DNA from: Muricomes sp049840515
Lineage (GTDB): Bacteria > Bacillota > Clostridia > Lachnospirales > Lachnospiraceae
Length of the DNA: 64,000 nt
Assembly (NCBI GenBank): GCA_049840515.1
Contig: JASGKW010000009.1
Span: 620,001 to 684,000 of the forward strand
Direction of reading: 5' to 3'
Position 1 is the stretch's first letter. Each line of letters starts with the position of its first letter. The translations under genes were made by a program, and so were the position numbers. Below are positions 54,317 to 62,772 of this stretch, piece after piece. The notes under the pieces were generated by a model. That model saw only the letters and a list, made by a program, of their open reading frames with translations, was not told the DNA's origin and made no database searches.

Positions 54317-55474
54317 ATGAATAGACGAAAGAAAAGCATAGTAAGTGTAATTTTGACATTTGTTCTGTGTGCCGGCATGAGTTTGAATGTAAATGCCACC
54401 ACAATCGAGGAAGCACAGAAAAAAGCGGATGAACTGGCATCTAAGAAAAAGTCTGCGGAAGATGAGAAAAATTCTCTTGCATCACAGTTAAACACAATTA
54501 TCGCGGACATGAATGCGACGAAAGACAAGCTGGAAAAAAAGCAGGCTGAGATTGAGACTGCGGAAAATGAACTGGTTGCCGCAAAAGTAGATGAAAATGA
54601 GCAGTATGAGAGCATGAAAAAGCGCATCAGGTTCATGTATGAGAATGGAAATTCACAATTTCTAGAAATTTTGATTGACTGTAAGAGTATCGGTGATTTT
54701 TTGAATAAAGCGGAGTATTTTTCTCAGATTTCTACATATGATAGAGAGATGCTTACAGAGTTTCAGAATGTGGTAAAGAAAGTAGAGGAGAAAGAAGCTG
54801 CTTTACAGAAAGAATATGCCACACTTTCAGACTTGCAGAATGAATTGATACAAAAACAAAATGATGTGCAGACATTGCTTGAAAGCAAAAAGGTTCAGAT
54901 TGCAGATTTGGAAGGTCAGATTGGGGACAATGCAGCCACTCTGGAAAAACTGATTAAAGAAGCAGAGGAAGCGAAGCGGAAACAAGAAGAGCAGGCGGCA
55001 GCGGCGGCAAGAGCGGCACAGCAGGCAGCAGCAGCGGCTTCTTCCGGCGGTGGTGGCAGCAGTTATGCACCACCTAGTTCAACCCCTGTTGTCAGCGGGA
55101 ATGGTCAATTTACAAATCCTTGTCCGGGAGGATATGTATCCAGCACATTTGGTTACAGAGATTTTGATTCCTCCTTCCATAAGGGACTGGATTTAGCAGC
55201 GGGAGAAGGTACACCTACATATGCGGCGGCAGATGGAACTGTTGTCATAGCAGGATGGAGTGACAGTGCAGGAAACTGGGTTGTTATCAATCACGGCAAT
55301 GGACTGACTACAAAATACATGCATCACTCGGCCCTCTGTGTCAGTGCAGGGCAGAGTGTAGTAAGAGGACAGCAGATTGGATACGTAGGAAATACCGGGG
55401 ACTCATTTGGAGCACATCTGCATTTCCAGGTGGAGGTTAATGGCACAGCTGTGGATCCTCTGGGATATTTATAA
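54317..55474 (+). CDS. Coiled-coil M23 peptidoglycan hydrolase, EnvC/PcsB-like
   Basis: This 385-residue secreted protein has a signal peptide (about 1-27, ending near NVNA), a long coiled coil (about 30-225, Lys/Glu-rich) as in EnvC and PcsB, an Ala-rich linker, and a C-terminal M23 peptidase. The zinc ligands are visible in SFHKGLDLAAG and GAHLHFQVEVNG. Such proteins bind the outer FtsX loop and cut peptidoglycan once activated. It follows ftsX by eight bases, matching that role. Confidence 0.9.
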   Translation: MNRRKKSIVSVILTFVLCAGMSLNVNATTIEEAQKKADELASKKKSAEDEKNSLASQLNTIIADMNATKDKLEKKQAEIETAENELVAAKVDENEQYESMKKRIRFMYENGNSQFLEILIDCKSIGDFLNKAEYFSQISTYDREMLTEFQNVVKKVEEKEAALQKEYATLSDLQNELIQKQNDVQTLLESKKVQIADLEGQIGDNAATLEKLIKEAEEAKRKQEEQAAAAARAAQQAAAAASSGGGGSSYAPPSSTPVVSGNGQFTNPCPGGYVSSTFGYRDFDSSFHKGLDLAAGEGTPTYAAADGTVVIAGWSDSAGNWVVINHGNGLTTKYMHHSALCVSAGQSVVRGQQIGYVGNTGDSFGAHLHFQVEVNGTAVDPLGYL

Positions 55475-55504
55475 ACCAGTTTAATCTCAAAGGTTGGAAT
55501 AATT

Positions 55505-56713
55505 ATGAATGATAAAAAAAGTTTTATTAAGGGGGCGCTATATGGCGCCCTCATTATGCTATTAATAGGTGCGGCAGGTTTTGGCCTGTGGACGGCAGCC
55601 TCAAGTACGATTCTAAGCAGCGGCAGTGCTGTGTCTCAGACGGCTGTCCAGCCGGCAACCGACAAGAAGCTGAAAAGTCTGGGAAGTCTGATAGACCATT
55701 ATTATCTTTATACCGATAAAATGAATGCAAAGGCTATGCAGGACGGTATTTATGCAGGTTATGTAAGCGGTCTTGGAGACCCCTACACGGTATACTATAA
55801 TGAGGAGCAGACAAAAGATCTGCTGGAAACTACTTCCGGAGAATATTCAGGTATCGGAGCCGGATTATTGAGAGATAAAGATACCAATGCAGTTGTAATA
55901 GGCAATGTTTACAAGGGTTCTCCCGCCGAGGAGGCAGGTCTGAAAGTAGAAGATATCGTATATCAGGTGGATGACCATGTAGTCGGAGATGAAGATTTAA
56001 CAGAAATTGTGTCATGGATTAAAGGAAAAGAGGGCACTCAGGTTGTACTGCATGTGTACAGAGGCGAGAATATGGAGCCTGTTACCTGCACAATAACACG
56101 CCGGAATATTCAGGCTCAGACTGTAGAATATGAAATGAAAGAGAATCAGATTGGTTATATTCATGTTACAGAATTTGACAAAGTGACTTATGACCAGTTT
56201 AAAGAAGCACTGGTATCATTGGAGAACCAGGGTATGAAAGGGCTTATCATTGACCTGAGGTCTAATCCGGGAGGTGATTTAGATACCGTTGTGAATATGT
56301 TAAAACTTCTGCTTCCGAAGGGAATGGTTGTATACACACAGGATAAAAACGGGGGCAGGGAAGAATACAAAAATAATGAGAACCACGAATTTACAAAGCC
56401 TATGACTGTTCTGGTGAATCAGTACAGTGCAAGTGCGGCTGAAATATTCTCTGGTGCTATTCAGGATTATAAGGTGGGAAAAATTGTGGGTACGACTACT
56501 TATGGCAAAGGGATTGTACAGCAATTACTGGATTTGAGGGACGGAACCTGCCTCAAGGTAACAATTGCCGAATATTTCCTGCCCAGCGGCAGAAGTATAC
56601 ACAAAAAGGGAGTTACGCCTGATGTAGAAGTTCAGTACGAGGCAAATCCTGATAATGAGACAGCGGATAATCAATTGGATAAAGCATTGGAAGTAGTGAA
56701 AGAAGGAATGTAA
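55505..56713 (+). CDS. ctpA: C-terminal processing peptidase, S41 family
   Basis: This 402-residue serine protease is anchored by one N-terminal helix (about 10-32). A PDZ domain (about 115-200, GIGAGLLRDKDT, GSPAEEAGLKVEDI) precedes the S41 domain with the catalytic Ser in NQYSASAAEIFSGA and Lys in TYGKGIVQ. CtpA trims cell-wall enzymes and sporulation proteins outside the membrane. It follows the M23 hydrolase by 30 bases, so the operon pairs a hydrolase with a protease that may control its level. Confidence 0.9.
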   Translation: MNDKKSFIKGALYGALIMLLIGAAGFGLWTAASSTILSSGSAVSQTAVQPATDKKLKSLGSLIDHYYLYTDKMNAKAMQDGIYAGYVSGLGDPYTVYYNEEQTKDLLETTSGEYSGIGAGLLRDKDTNAVVIGNVYKGSPAEEAGLKVEDIVYQVDDHVVGDEDLTEIVSWIKGKEGTQVVLHVYRGENMEPVTCTITRRNIQAQTVEYEMKENQIGYIHVTEFDKVTYDQFKEALVSLENQGMKGLIIDLRSNPGGDLDTVVNMLKLLLPKGMVVYTQDKNGGREEYKNNENHEFTKPMTVLVNQYSASAAEIFSGAIQDYKVGKIVGTTTYGKGIVQQLLDLRDGTCLKVTIAEYFLPSGRSIHKKGVTPDVEVQYEANPDNETADNQLDKALEVVKEGM

Positions 56714-56768
56714 GTAGTTTGTTGCAATTCAGAGAGATTTGGCCATCCCGGCAGAATGGGAGGGAATT

Positions 56769-57893
56769 ATGTTCAAAAGAAAATGTTATTTATGTGGGGG
56801 CAGACTAGCGTCCGGGCGGTGCTTAGACTGTGGAATGAAAAATCAAAATGCAAGGAGAAAGACTTACCGCTTAAATTACAGTGCTGTGGAAAATAAAATG
56901 AAAAATCCTGCAAAGGTGAATAATCTGCAGACGGAAAAGGAATTACAGAGGGACCAGAAACCAAAAGAAAAGGTAAAAGCTCCTCAAAATAGAGCGCCCG
57001 TGCCGCAAAAGAATACGTATGTACCAGACCCGTCCATATCAGAGAGGCGGACATCGGTCTACAGAGCAGGGCGGTTTGAGACACCCCAAAAGGGCAGAAA
57101 AGGGTTAAGTGCGTTTATCGTTATTCTTTCAGTTATTGTGACAATTGCCGGCGCGATTGGAAGCTACAGAGACAAGAAGCAGGTGGAGACCACATATGAA
57201 CCCATACAAACGGAAACCGATACAACATCCACTCCGTATGACTATGTTACATATGAATTATCGGATGAGGGTGATGAGTTTGAGATTGTATTGGAACCAG
57301 GGGAATATAAAGTAGGTGTCCATATTCCGGAAGGAACTTATGAAGTCTTTCTGGAAGCCGGGACAGGGAGTGTATCCGTACAAGAACACGAGAATTATAT
57401 TTATATGGGGCAGTCTTTCGGAGATAATGAGGAATATAATCAGGTTAAGGAATGGCCAGATGTGAGACTGTATCAGGGCGCTACATTTGATGTGTCGGGG
57501 GATGTATCTCTCCGGCTTTACACAGAAAATGCCCAGAATGATAAAATGTCCTCTTATGAAAATCCTTTGACAAAAGAAGTTAAGCTTCCAAAAGGTAAGA
57601 CATTGATTGCCGGCGAAGACTTTCCGGAGGGCGTATATGACTTTCAGGCGATATTTGAGTGGACCGGGATTTCTTACACAATTCCCCTTCATACAGACTA
57701 TGAGAACGAAGAATTAAATTTTCTGAATAAAAGTCAGGGAGTATTTCCCGATGACCAGGATGTGGTATACCGAAATGTGGTTCTTACGAAGGGAACTTCC
57801 ATTTGTGCAAAAGATGCCGATGCTATGTTAGTTCCAAGTGAATTGATAGAGTCGGAGGATTATGACTCTTATTATGACAGTTATAGATATTAA
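56769..57893 (+). CDS. Zinc-ribbon membrane protein, unknown function
   Basis: This protein of about 374 residues starts with a zinc ribbon: Cys6, Cys9, Cys18 and Cys21 in KCYLCGGRLASGRCLDCG. A charged, low-complexity linker follows, then one membrane helix (about 114-132) and an extracellular C-terminal region with acidic stretches and paired beta segments (VLEPGEYKVGVHIPEGTYEVF, TLIAGEDFPEGVYDF). I do not recognise the outer domain. I place the start at ATG 56769, behind GGGAGG. It may sense the envelope, by analogy with other zinc-ribbon/TM proteins. Confidence 0.7.
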   Translation: MFKRKCYLCGGRLASGRCLDCGMKNQNARRKTYRLNYSAVENKMKNPAKVNNLQTEKELQRDQKPKEKVKAPQNRAPVPQKNTYVPDPSISERRTSVYRAGRFETPQKGRKGLSAFIVILSVIVTIAGAIGSYRDKKQVETTYEPIQTETDTTSTPYDYVTYELSDEGDEFEIVLEPGEYKVGVHIPEGTYEVFLEAGTGSVSVQEHENYIYMGQSFGDNEEYNQVKEWPDVRLYQGATFDVSGDVSLRLYTENAQNDKMSSYENPLTKEVKLPKGKTLIAGEDFPEGVYDFQAIFEWTGISYTIPLHTDYENEELNFLNKSQGVFPDDQDVVYRNVVLTKGTSICAKDADAMLVPSELIESEDYDSYYDSYRY

Positions 57894-57905
57894 AGGAAAA
57901 TAATT

Positions 57906-58418
57906 ATGAGCACTATATTCCAAATGAAAAAAACTGAGACAGAAGAACAGATACAGGAAATTGCAGGTCTGGCAGAAATTATCTGGCATGAGCATTTTAC
58001 ACCGATTATCGGAACTGACCAGGTAAACTATATGTTGGATAAATTCCAATCTGTGTCCGCACTGAAGTCTCAGCTGGAAAATGGCTATGAGTATTATCAG
58101 ATTTTTGAGAGCGGAGAGTTCTGCGGCTACTGTGGCATTCAGCCTAAAGATGGAAAGCTTTTTCTAAGTAAGCTTTACATAAAAAAAGAGGCAAGGGGAC
58201 GGCATCTGGCATCCAAGGCTTTTGATTTTTTATTGAGTCTCTGTGCCGGCTGCCATCTCACCTCAATCTGGCTGACCTGCAACAAGTACAATGAGGATAC
58301 TCTGGCAGTGTACCGCCACCTCGGCTTTGAGACTGTGGATACACAGGTGGCAGACATCGGCGGCGGATATGTGATGGACGATTATATTATGGAATATACC
58401 ATCTCACAAGGAGTCTGA
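57906..58418 (+). CDS. GNAT family N-acetyltransferase
   Basis: This 170-residue acetyltransferase shows LYIKKEARGRHLASKAFDFLL (acetyl-CoA loop) and a downstream NKYNEDTLAVYRHLGFETVD block, both standard for the fold. The N-terminus (EIAGLAEIIWHEHFTPIIG) is shared by a spermidine/amine acetyltransferase-like subgroup. It lies 12 bases after the zinc-ribbon gene and three bases before the class V aminotransferase. The substrate is unknown. Confidence 0.85.
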   Translation: MSTIFQMKKTETEEQIQEIAGLAEIIWHEHFTPIIGTDQVNYMLDKFQSVSALKSQLENGYEYYQIFESGEFCGYCGIQPKDGKLFLSKLYIKKEARGRHLASKAFDFLLSLCAGCHLTSIWLTCNKYNEDTLAVYRHLGFETVDTQVADIGGGYVMDDYIMEYTISQGV

Positions 58419-58420
58419 TT

Positions 58421-59578
58421 ATGGAGAGCAGAATATATTTTGATAATGGAAGTACTTCCTGGCCTAAGGCTCCGGGAGTTGCGGAGGCCATGTCAGAGTT
58501 TCTGACCCAGGGTGCCTTCAACATTAACAGGGGAAACTATGGAGGAGCATATGAGGTAGAGAGCCTGGTTTTGGACACACGAGAACAATTGGCAGGACTT
58601 TTCCATATGCCCGATTCCAAACATGTGATTTTTACACCGGGGATTACATATTCCCTGAATTATTTTATAAAAGGTTTTCTAAAACCTGGGGACCATGTGG
58701 TTGTAACCGGGTTAGAACATAATGCAGTCATGCGCCCTCTGAACCAAATGTTGCAGGAGGGCGTTACTTATAGTGTGGCCTTCACAGACAGTGAGGGAAA
58801 TGTCAGCCCTCAGGGGATAGAGGCGCTGGTAAAACCCCACACAAAAGCTGTGATTGTATCCCACGCCTCCAATGTGTGCGGCACAGTGGTCCCAGTTAAA
58901 GAGATTGGAGATATATGCAGGCGGAGAAATCTGTTTTTTGCCGTAGATACGGCTCAGAGTGCAGGTACAGTGGATATTGACATGAAAAGCTGGGGAATTG
59001 ATTTTCTTGCATTTACAGGACATAAAGGTTTTCAGGGTCCTCAGGGCATTGGCGGTTTTCTCATATCAGAGGCTTTAAATCAAGAGATGAAGCCTTTCAT
59101 ATCAGGGGGGACCGGAAGTCAGTCAGATTCTTTTGAAATGCCGGACAATCTTCCAGATAAATATGAGAGCGGAACCATGAATCTGCCGGGAATTATTGGA
59201 CTTCACGCGGCACTTTCCCACATAGAACGGATGGGTATTCAAAAGATTTATGACAAGAAAATGAAATTGACACGGCGTTTTCTGGAGGGTGCCAGGGAAC
59301 TTCCCAATGTGCACATTGCAGGCCACCAGGATATTCAGAACCGTGTGGCGGTGGTTTCTCTGGACTTTCTGACTCTGGACAACGGGCAAGCAGCGTTTGA
59401 GCTTGAGCGGCAGTATGGCATTATGACCCGGGTAGGACTGCACTGTTCACCCCTCGCACATCAGTCTCTCGGCACGTTTCCACAGGGCACAGTCAGATTT
59501 TCTTTTGGCTTCGGTAATACGGCGGATGAAATTGATGTATGTCTGTCAGGATTGAAGGCGCTGTTAAGTCAGATATAG
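58421..59578 (+). CDS. Class V aminotransferase, cysteine-desulfurase-like
   Basis: This 385-residue PLP enzyme resembles SufS/CsdA. FDNGSTSWPKAPGV, LEHNAVMRPLN, AVDTAQSAGTVDID, and the PLP Lys in AFTGHKGFQGPQG are in order, with a C-terminal RVGLHCSPLAHQSLGTFPQG that supplies a Cys as in desulfurases. It could release sulfur or selenium from cysteine or selenocysteine. It precedes the reductase trio, and DUF3343 proteins are regarded as putative S/Se carriers, so a functional link is inferred. Confidence 0.8.
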   Translation: MESRIYFDNGSTSWPKAPGVAEAMSEFLTQGAFNINRGNYGGAYEVESLVLDTREQLAGLFHMPDSKHVIFTPGITYSLNYFIKGFLKPGDHVVVTGLEHNAVMRPLNQMLQEGVTYSVAFTDSEGNVSPQGIEALVKPHTKAVIVSHASNVCGTVVPVKEIGDICRRRNLFFAVDTAQSAGTVDIDMKSWGIDFLAFTGHKGFQGPQGIGGFLISEALNQEMKPFISGGTGSQSDSFEMPDNLPDKYESGTMNLPGIIGLHAALSHIERMGIQKIYDKKMKLTRRFLEGARELPNVHIAGHQDIQNRVAVVSLDFLTLDNGQAAFELERQYGIMTRVGLHCSPLAHQSLGTFPQGTVRFSFGFGNTADEIDVCLSGLKALLSQI

Positions 59579-59639
59579 ATGATGATTATTTGGCTGTACT
59601 GATAGATTTTATCAATAAATAACTTTAATTATGTAAAAA

Positions 59640-59671
59640 AACAATAAGCTGTTCAGCCCCGTTTTATTGTT
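59640..59671 (+). terminator. Possible weak terminator after the aminotransferase gene
   Basis: AACAATAA (59640-59647) pairs with TTATTGTT (59664-59671) around a 16-base loop. The stem is AT-rich and no good T-run follows, so termination is doubtful. Confidence 0.35.
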
Positions 59672-59695
59672 CTTAATGCTCCAAAATGATATGAT
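59667..59695 (+). promoter_or_regulatory. Promoter of the reductase-DUF3343-activator operon
   Basis: TTGTTC (59667-59672), 17 bases, TATGAT (59690-59695), about 50 bases before the reductase start. It overlaps the right arm of the weak hairpin. Confidence 0.5.
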
Positions 59696-59745
59696 AATTA
59701 TTGTCGATTATTGCACGAAAAAAGCATTAAGGAGGAAAAAATGTT

Positions 59746-61017
59746 ATGGCTGATAATCAGAAAATGTGGAGTGAATTGGGGATGAATCTGGAGCTCCACA
59801 ATCAATTGTGCGAGGTTCTTCCGCAGGCATTTGGGGATGTCTTCTTATCTCAGGAGAACCGCCCGGAGGGTATGGATTACTACAATATGGTTGTGGCAGA
59901 CATCCACGGAATCCGCCCGGCAGAGTTAATTGAGCATCAGAAAAAAGGCGGCAAGGTTTTTGGTACATTCTGTGTATTTGTTCCGGATGAAATTGTATTT
60001 GCGGCGGACGGAATTGCAACAGGACTTTGCGGCGGCTCCCAGTTCTGGGTTCCGGGAGGGGAGAAGGTACTTCCCACCAATACATGTCCACTTATCAAGG
60101 CGTCCGTTGGGGCAAGGCTTGACCGCACATGTCCATTTTTCAGAATTGCGGACATGTATATCGGGGAGACAACCTGCGATGGCAAGAAGAAAGCCTGGGA
60201 AATCTTAGGTGAGGATGTTCCGATGCATGTGATGGACCTTCCGCAGATGAAACGTGCGAAGGACATTGGAGCCTGGGCAGAGGAAATTGAAACATTTAAA
60301 GAAGTTGTTGAGGAGTTTACCGGAAATAAGGTAACTGCCCAGAAGCTTGGGGAGAGCATTAAGTTAATCAATAATAAGAGAAAAGCGTTGGAAAGATTAT
60401 ACAGCTTCCGCAAGAATGAGAAGCTTCCTATCAGCGGTACGGATGCGCTTGTTATTTCCCAGATTGCATTTTATGATGACCCGGCGAGATTCACACAGAT
60501 GACCAATAAACTGTGCGATGAGCTGGAACAGCGTGTGGAGGATGGTGTGAGTGTGGTTCCGGTGGGAACAAAGAGAATTATGCTGACAGGAACTCCCCTT
60601 GCAATCCCTAACTGGAAATTACATAACATTATTGAAACCAGCGGTGCTGTCGTTGTCTGTGAAGAAATGTGCACAGGAACCCGCTATTTTGAAAATCAGA
60701 CGGATGACACAAAGGAAACTGTGGAAGAGCAGATTCAGGCACTGGCAGAGAGATATATGAAGATTAACTGTGCCTGTTTTACGCCCAATGAGGGCAGAAT
60801 CGATGATATCTTAAGGCTCGCAAAAGAATACAAAGCGGACGGCATTATCGATGTAAACTTGAAGTTCTGCAGTCTCTATGATACAGAAGGATATTTTGTA
60901 GAGCGGGCAATGAGAGAGGCAGGCATCCCGGTTCTTGGAATAGAGACAGATTATACAGACAGTGATGCACAGCAAGCTCCGCACAAGAATCAGTGCTTTT
61001 GTGGAAATGTTAAATAA
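59746..61017 (+). CDS. Double-cubane-cluster-type anaerobic reductase (YjiM/HgdB family)
   Basis: This 423-residue protein belongs to the 2-hydroxyacyl-CoA dehydratase D component / BcrB family. The Cys pattern (GTFCVFVP, GLCGGSQ, NTCPLIK, RTCPFF, EEMCTGTRYF, INCACFTP, LKFCSLYD) and single-subunit form fit the YjiM group, whose member from Carboxydothermus carries an Fe8S9 double-cubane cluster and reduces small molecules with electrons energised by ATP. RBS AAGGAGG precedes ATG 59746. It is co-transcribed with its DUF3343 and activator genes. The natural substrate is unknown; a dehydratase role is less likely because the second dehydratase subunit is absent. Confidence 0.82.
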   Translation: MADNQKMWSELGMNLELHNQLCEVLPQAFGDVFLSQENRPEGMDYYNMVVADIHGIRPAELIEHQKKGGKVFGTFCVFVPDEIVFAADGIATGLCGGSQFWVPGGEKVLPTNTCPLIKASVGARLDRTCPFFRIADMYIGETTCDGKKKAWEILGEDVPMHVMDLPQMKRAKDIGAWAEEIETFKEVVEEFTGNKVTAQKLGESIKLINNKRKALERLYSFRKNEKLPISGTDALVISQIAFYDDPARFTQMTNKLCDELEQRVEDGVSVVPVGTKRIMLTGTPLAIPNWKLHNIIETSGAVVVCEEMCTGTRYFENQTDDTKETVEEQIQALAERYMKINCACFTPNEGRIDDILRLAKEYKADGIIDVNLKFCSLYDTEGYFVERAMREAGIPVLGIETDYTDSDAQQAPHKNQCFCGNVK

Positions 61018-61055
61018 CTAAGTATATCGAAATGATGTGAAGAGGTAACGTCCAG

Positions 61056-61316
61056 ATGTGCAACATACAGCATTATGTATTATTTCCCAATCATGATAAC
61101 GGGATGCGGCTTTACAGAGAATTAAAGGCTAGGGGGATTAAAACGGTGATTGCCCCCACTCCGAGAAGCGTAAGTAAATGCTGCGGAATTTCTCTGATGA
61201 TTGAGGAGAAAGATATTGAAGTAATCCATCAATGCGTGAAAGAGCACAACATTGAGATTTTGGAGATAGCTGCTGTTCCCAGAGATGTGAATCCCCACCG
61301 GGATAAATATTGTTAG
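61056..61316 (+). CDS. DUF3343 protein, putative S/Se carrier
   Basis: This 86-residue protein has the DUF3343 pattern: MCNIQHYVLFPNHDNGMRLYRE, then a Cys pair in VSKCCGISLMI that could carry persulfide or selenide. It starts behind AGAGGTAA, 38 bases after the reductase and 15 bases before the activator. DUF3343 genes recur beside cysteine desulfurases and YedF/SelD. Here the conserved position inside the reductase operon suggests a role in supplying sulfur to, or protecting, the metal cluster (inference). Confidence 0.8.
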   Translation: MCNIQHYVLFPNHDNGMRLYRELKARGIKTVIAPTPRSVSKCCGISLMIEEKDIEVIHQCVKEHNIEILEIAAVPRDVNPHRDKYC

Positions 61317-61331
61317 ATGAGGTAAAAGAGT

Positions 61332-62111
61332 GTGAATTATGTAGGAATTGATATTGGCTCCACGGCATCCAAGGTAGTGGCAAGGGGCACAGAGGTATTT
61401 CAGCTTGTGCTTCCCACGGGATGGAGCAGCAAAGAGACAACAATAGCCATAAAAGAGAAGCTCCTTGAGCAGGGGGTTGACGTGCTGTCGGATGAGACGA
61501 AAGTAGTAGCTACAGGATATGGACGGGCAGCAGTTGACTTTGCAGATTATGTGATAACAGAAATTACCTGTCACGCAAGAGGGGGCAGGGAACTTGCCGG
61601 GGAAGATTGCAGCATTATTGATGTGGGAGGACAGGATACAAAAGTCATTCTTGTATCAAATGGTGTGGTGCAGGATTTCCAGATGAATGACAAATGCTCC
61701 GCCGGCACAGGAAAGTTTTTGGAGATTATGGCAAACCGGCTTGGTGTCACCTTGCAGGAGTTATTTGAACTGGCAGAAAAAGGAACGGTGCTTCCAATCA
61801 GTTCACTCTGTACAGTATTTGCGGAATCTGAGGTCATCAATTACATCGGGGAAGGCAGAAACCGGGAGGATATTGCGGCCGGAGTGGTAGATTCTGTTGC
61901 AGCAAAGGTAGCTCAGCTGGGTCAGAAAAAACGGCTTTCCGAAAAGCTCATCCTCACAGGCGGCTTGAGCCATAACGAATATTTCACGAAGATATTATCG
62001 CAGAAAGTGGGGCAGAAAGTATCCATGGTAGAAAACGGCAGATACGCCGGCGCGCTTGGAGCAGCACTTCTGGCGGAGGAAAAGTTTCTGAAAGAAAAAA
62101 GTAAAAGCTGA
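61332..62111 (+). CDS. ATP-dependent activator of the reductase (HgdC/YjiL family)
   Basis: This 259-residue ASKHA-fold ATPase starts at GTG 61332 behind GAGG. VGIDIGSTASK is the phosphate-1 motif, IIDVGGQDTKVI the phosphate-2 motif, and LTGGLSHNEYF the adenosine motif. The dimer's [4Fe-4S] cluster uses Cys in NDKCSAGTGKF and SSLCTVFAESEV. ATP hydrolysis drives an electron to very low potential for transfer to the partner reductase. It is extremely oxygen-sensitive in known members, so it fits an obligate anaerobe. It ends at a strong terminator. Confidence 0.92.
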   Translation: MNYVGIDIGSTASKVVARGTEVFQLVLPTGWSSKETTIAIKEKLLEQGVDVLSDETKVVATGYGRAAVDFADYVITEITCHARGGRELAGEDCSIIDVGGQDTKVILVSNGVVQDFQMNDKCSAGTGKFLEIMANRLGVTLQELFELAEKGTVLPISSLCTVFAESEVINYIGEGRNREDIAAGVVDSVAAKVAQLGQKKRLSEKLILTGGLSHNEYFTKILSQKVGQKVSMVENGRYAGALGAALLAEEKFLKEKSKS

Positions 62112-62142
62112 ACTGTTACAATTATCTTTTCAGGTTTTATCG

Positions 62143-62184
62143 AACGCTCGAAAGTCCTTATTGTAGGGGCTTTCGAGCGTTTTT
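62143..62184 (+). terminator. Terminator of the reductase operon
   Basis: AACGCTCGAAAG (62143-62154) and CTTTCGAGCGTT (62170-62181) form a perfect twelve-base stem followed by TTTTT. Confidence 0.93.
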
Positions 62185-62197
62185 ACTTTCGGTTGAA

Positions 62198-62296
62198 GCT
62201 GAACATGGAGAAGCCCTGGAAGATAAAGTAATCAGCAAGGAGATTGGCACAATTATGGGGAAAGATGAAAATTGGGCCAGAGTTACATTCTACTGA
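62198..62296 (+). pseudogene. Remnant of a sigma-70 (ECF-like) factor, region 4
   Basis: A frame without a start codon runs from about 62198 to TGA 62294-62296 and reads KVISKEIGTIMGKDENWARV. This matches the helix-turn-helix of sigma region 4 (KEIGxxxGKxxNWARVTxxRAK) found in Clostridial extracytoplasmic sigma factors. The conserved Arg-Ala-Lys after NWARVTFY is replaced by a stop. Only the 3' end is present, directly after a terminator. I read it as a decayed fragment. Confidence 0.55.
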
Positions 62297-62772
62297 GGTG
62301 GAGTCAGAAGCACTGGCTGAGACGGAGATTCTGGTTTAATGCACGAAAAATGACTAAAGCTTTGAAGCTAAATTCTATGTACCGGGGGATGCCCCCTGGA
62401 AATATTCCATCATATAAGAAATCCCCATCATTTTTAAAATATCTGAAAAAATATATAATATTTATATATTTATCTCCAATTTGTTGATAAATTTCAATTA
62501 GATTTAAAACAATGTTAAAAACCGGAATTAGAATTGACAATAATATAACGCATTGATATGATTGAAAAAAGATTAAAAAAATGAAATCCTTAAATAATAC
62601 TGCTGAAATAGCAGAGAAGTTTTAGCTTTGTTGCTTTTATATATAAGTTGGTGTTAAACGAACTGTGAAAAAATTTGAGTTAATAATAGAGGGAGGCTGG
62701 TACAATGGGAATTTAGAAAAGTATTGTACTTAATTGGACAGCACAATTGTGTTCAAAAGAGAGGAAGAAAGC
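62297..62772. other. Intergenic region after the sigma remnant
   Basis: No gene is supported here. Overlapping short frames (for example 62272-62487 and 62304-62540) have no ribosome site or domain. GGGGGATGCCCCC lies near 62385-62397 as a small GC hairpin. GTACAAT (62700-62706) and ATTGTAC (62723-62729) form a seven-base inverted repeat before the next gene, a possible operator. AT content rises sharply relative to flanking genes. Confidence 0.45.

Noticed and set aside
59746..62111. (R)-2-hydroxyacyl-CoA dehydratase complete system
   Set aside because: Only one dehydratase-family subunit is present and no CoA-transferase or related gene is near, so a YjiM-type reductase is the better reading.
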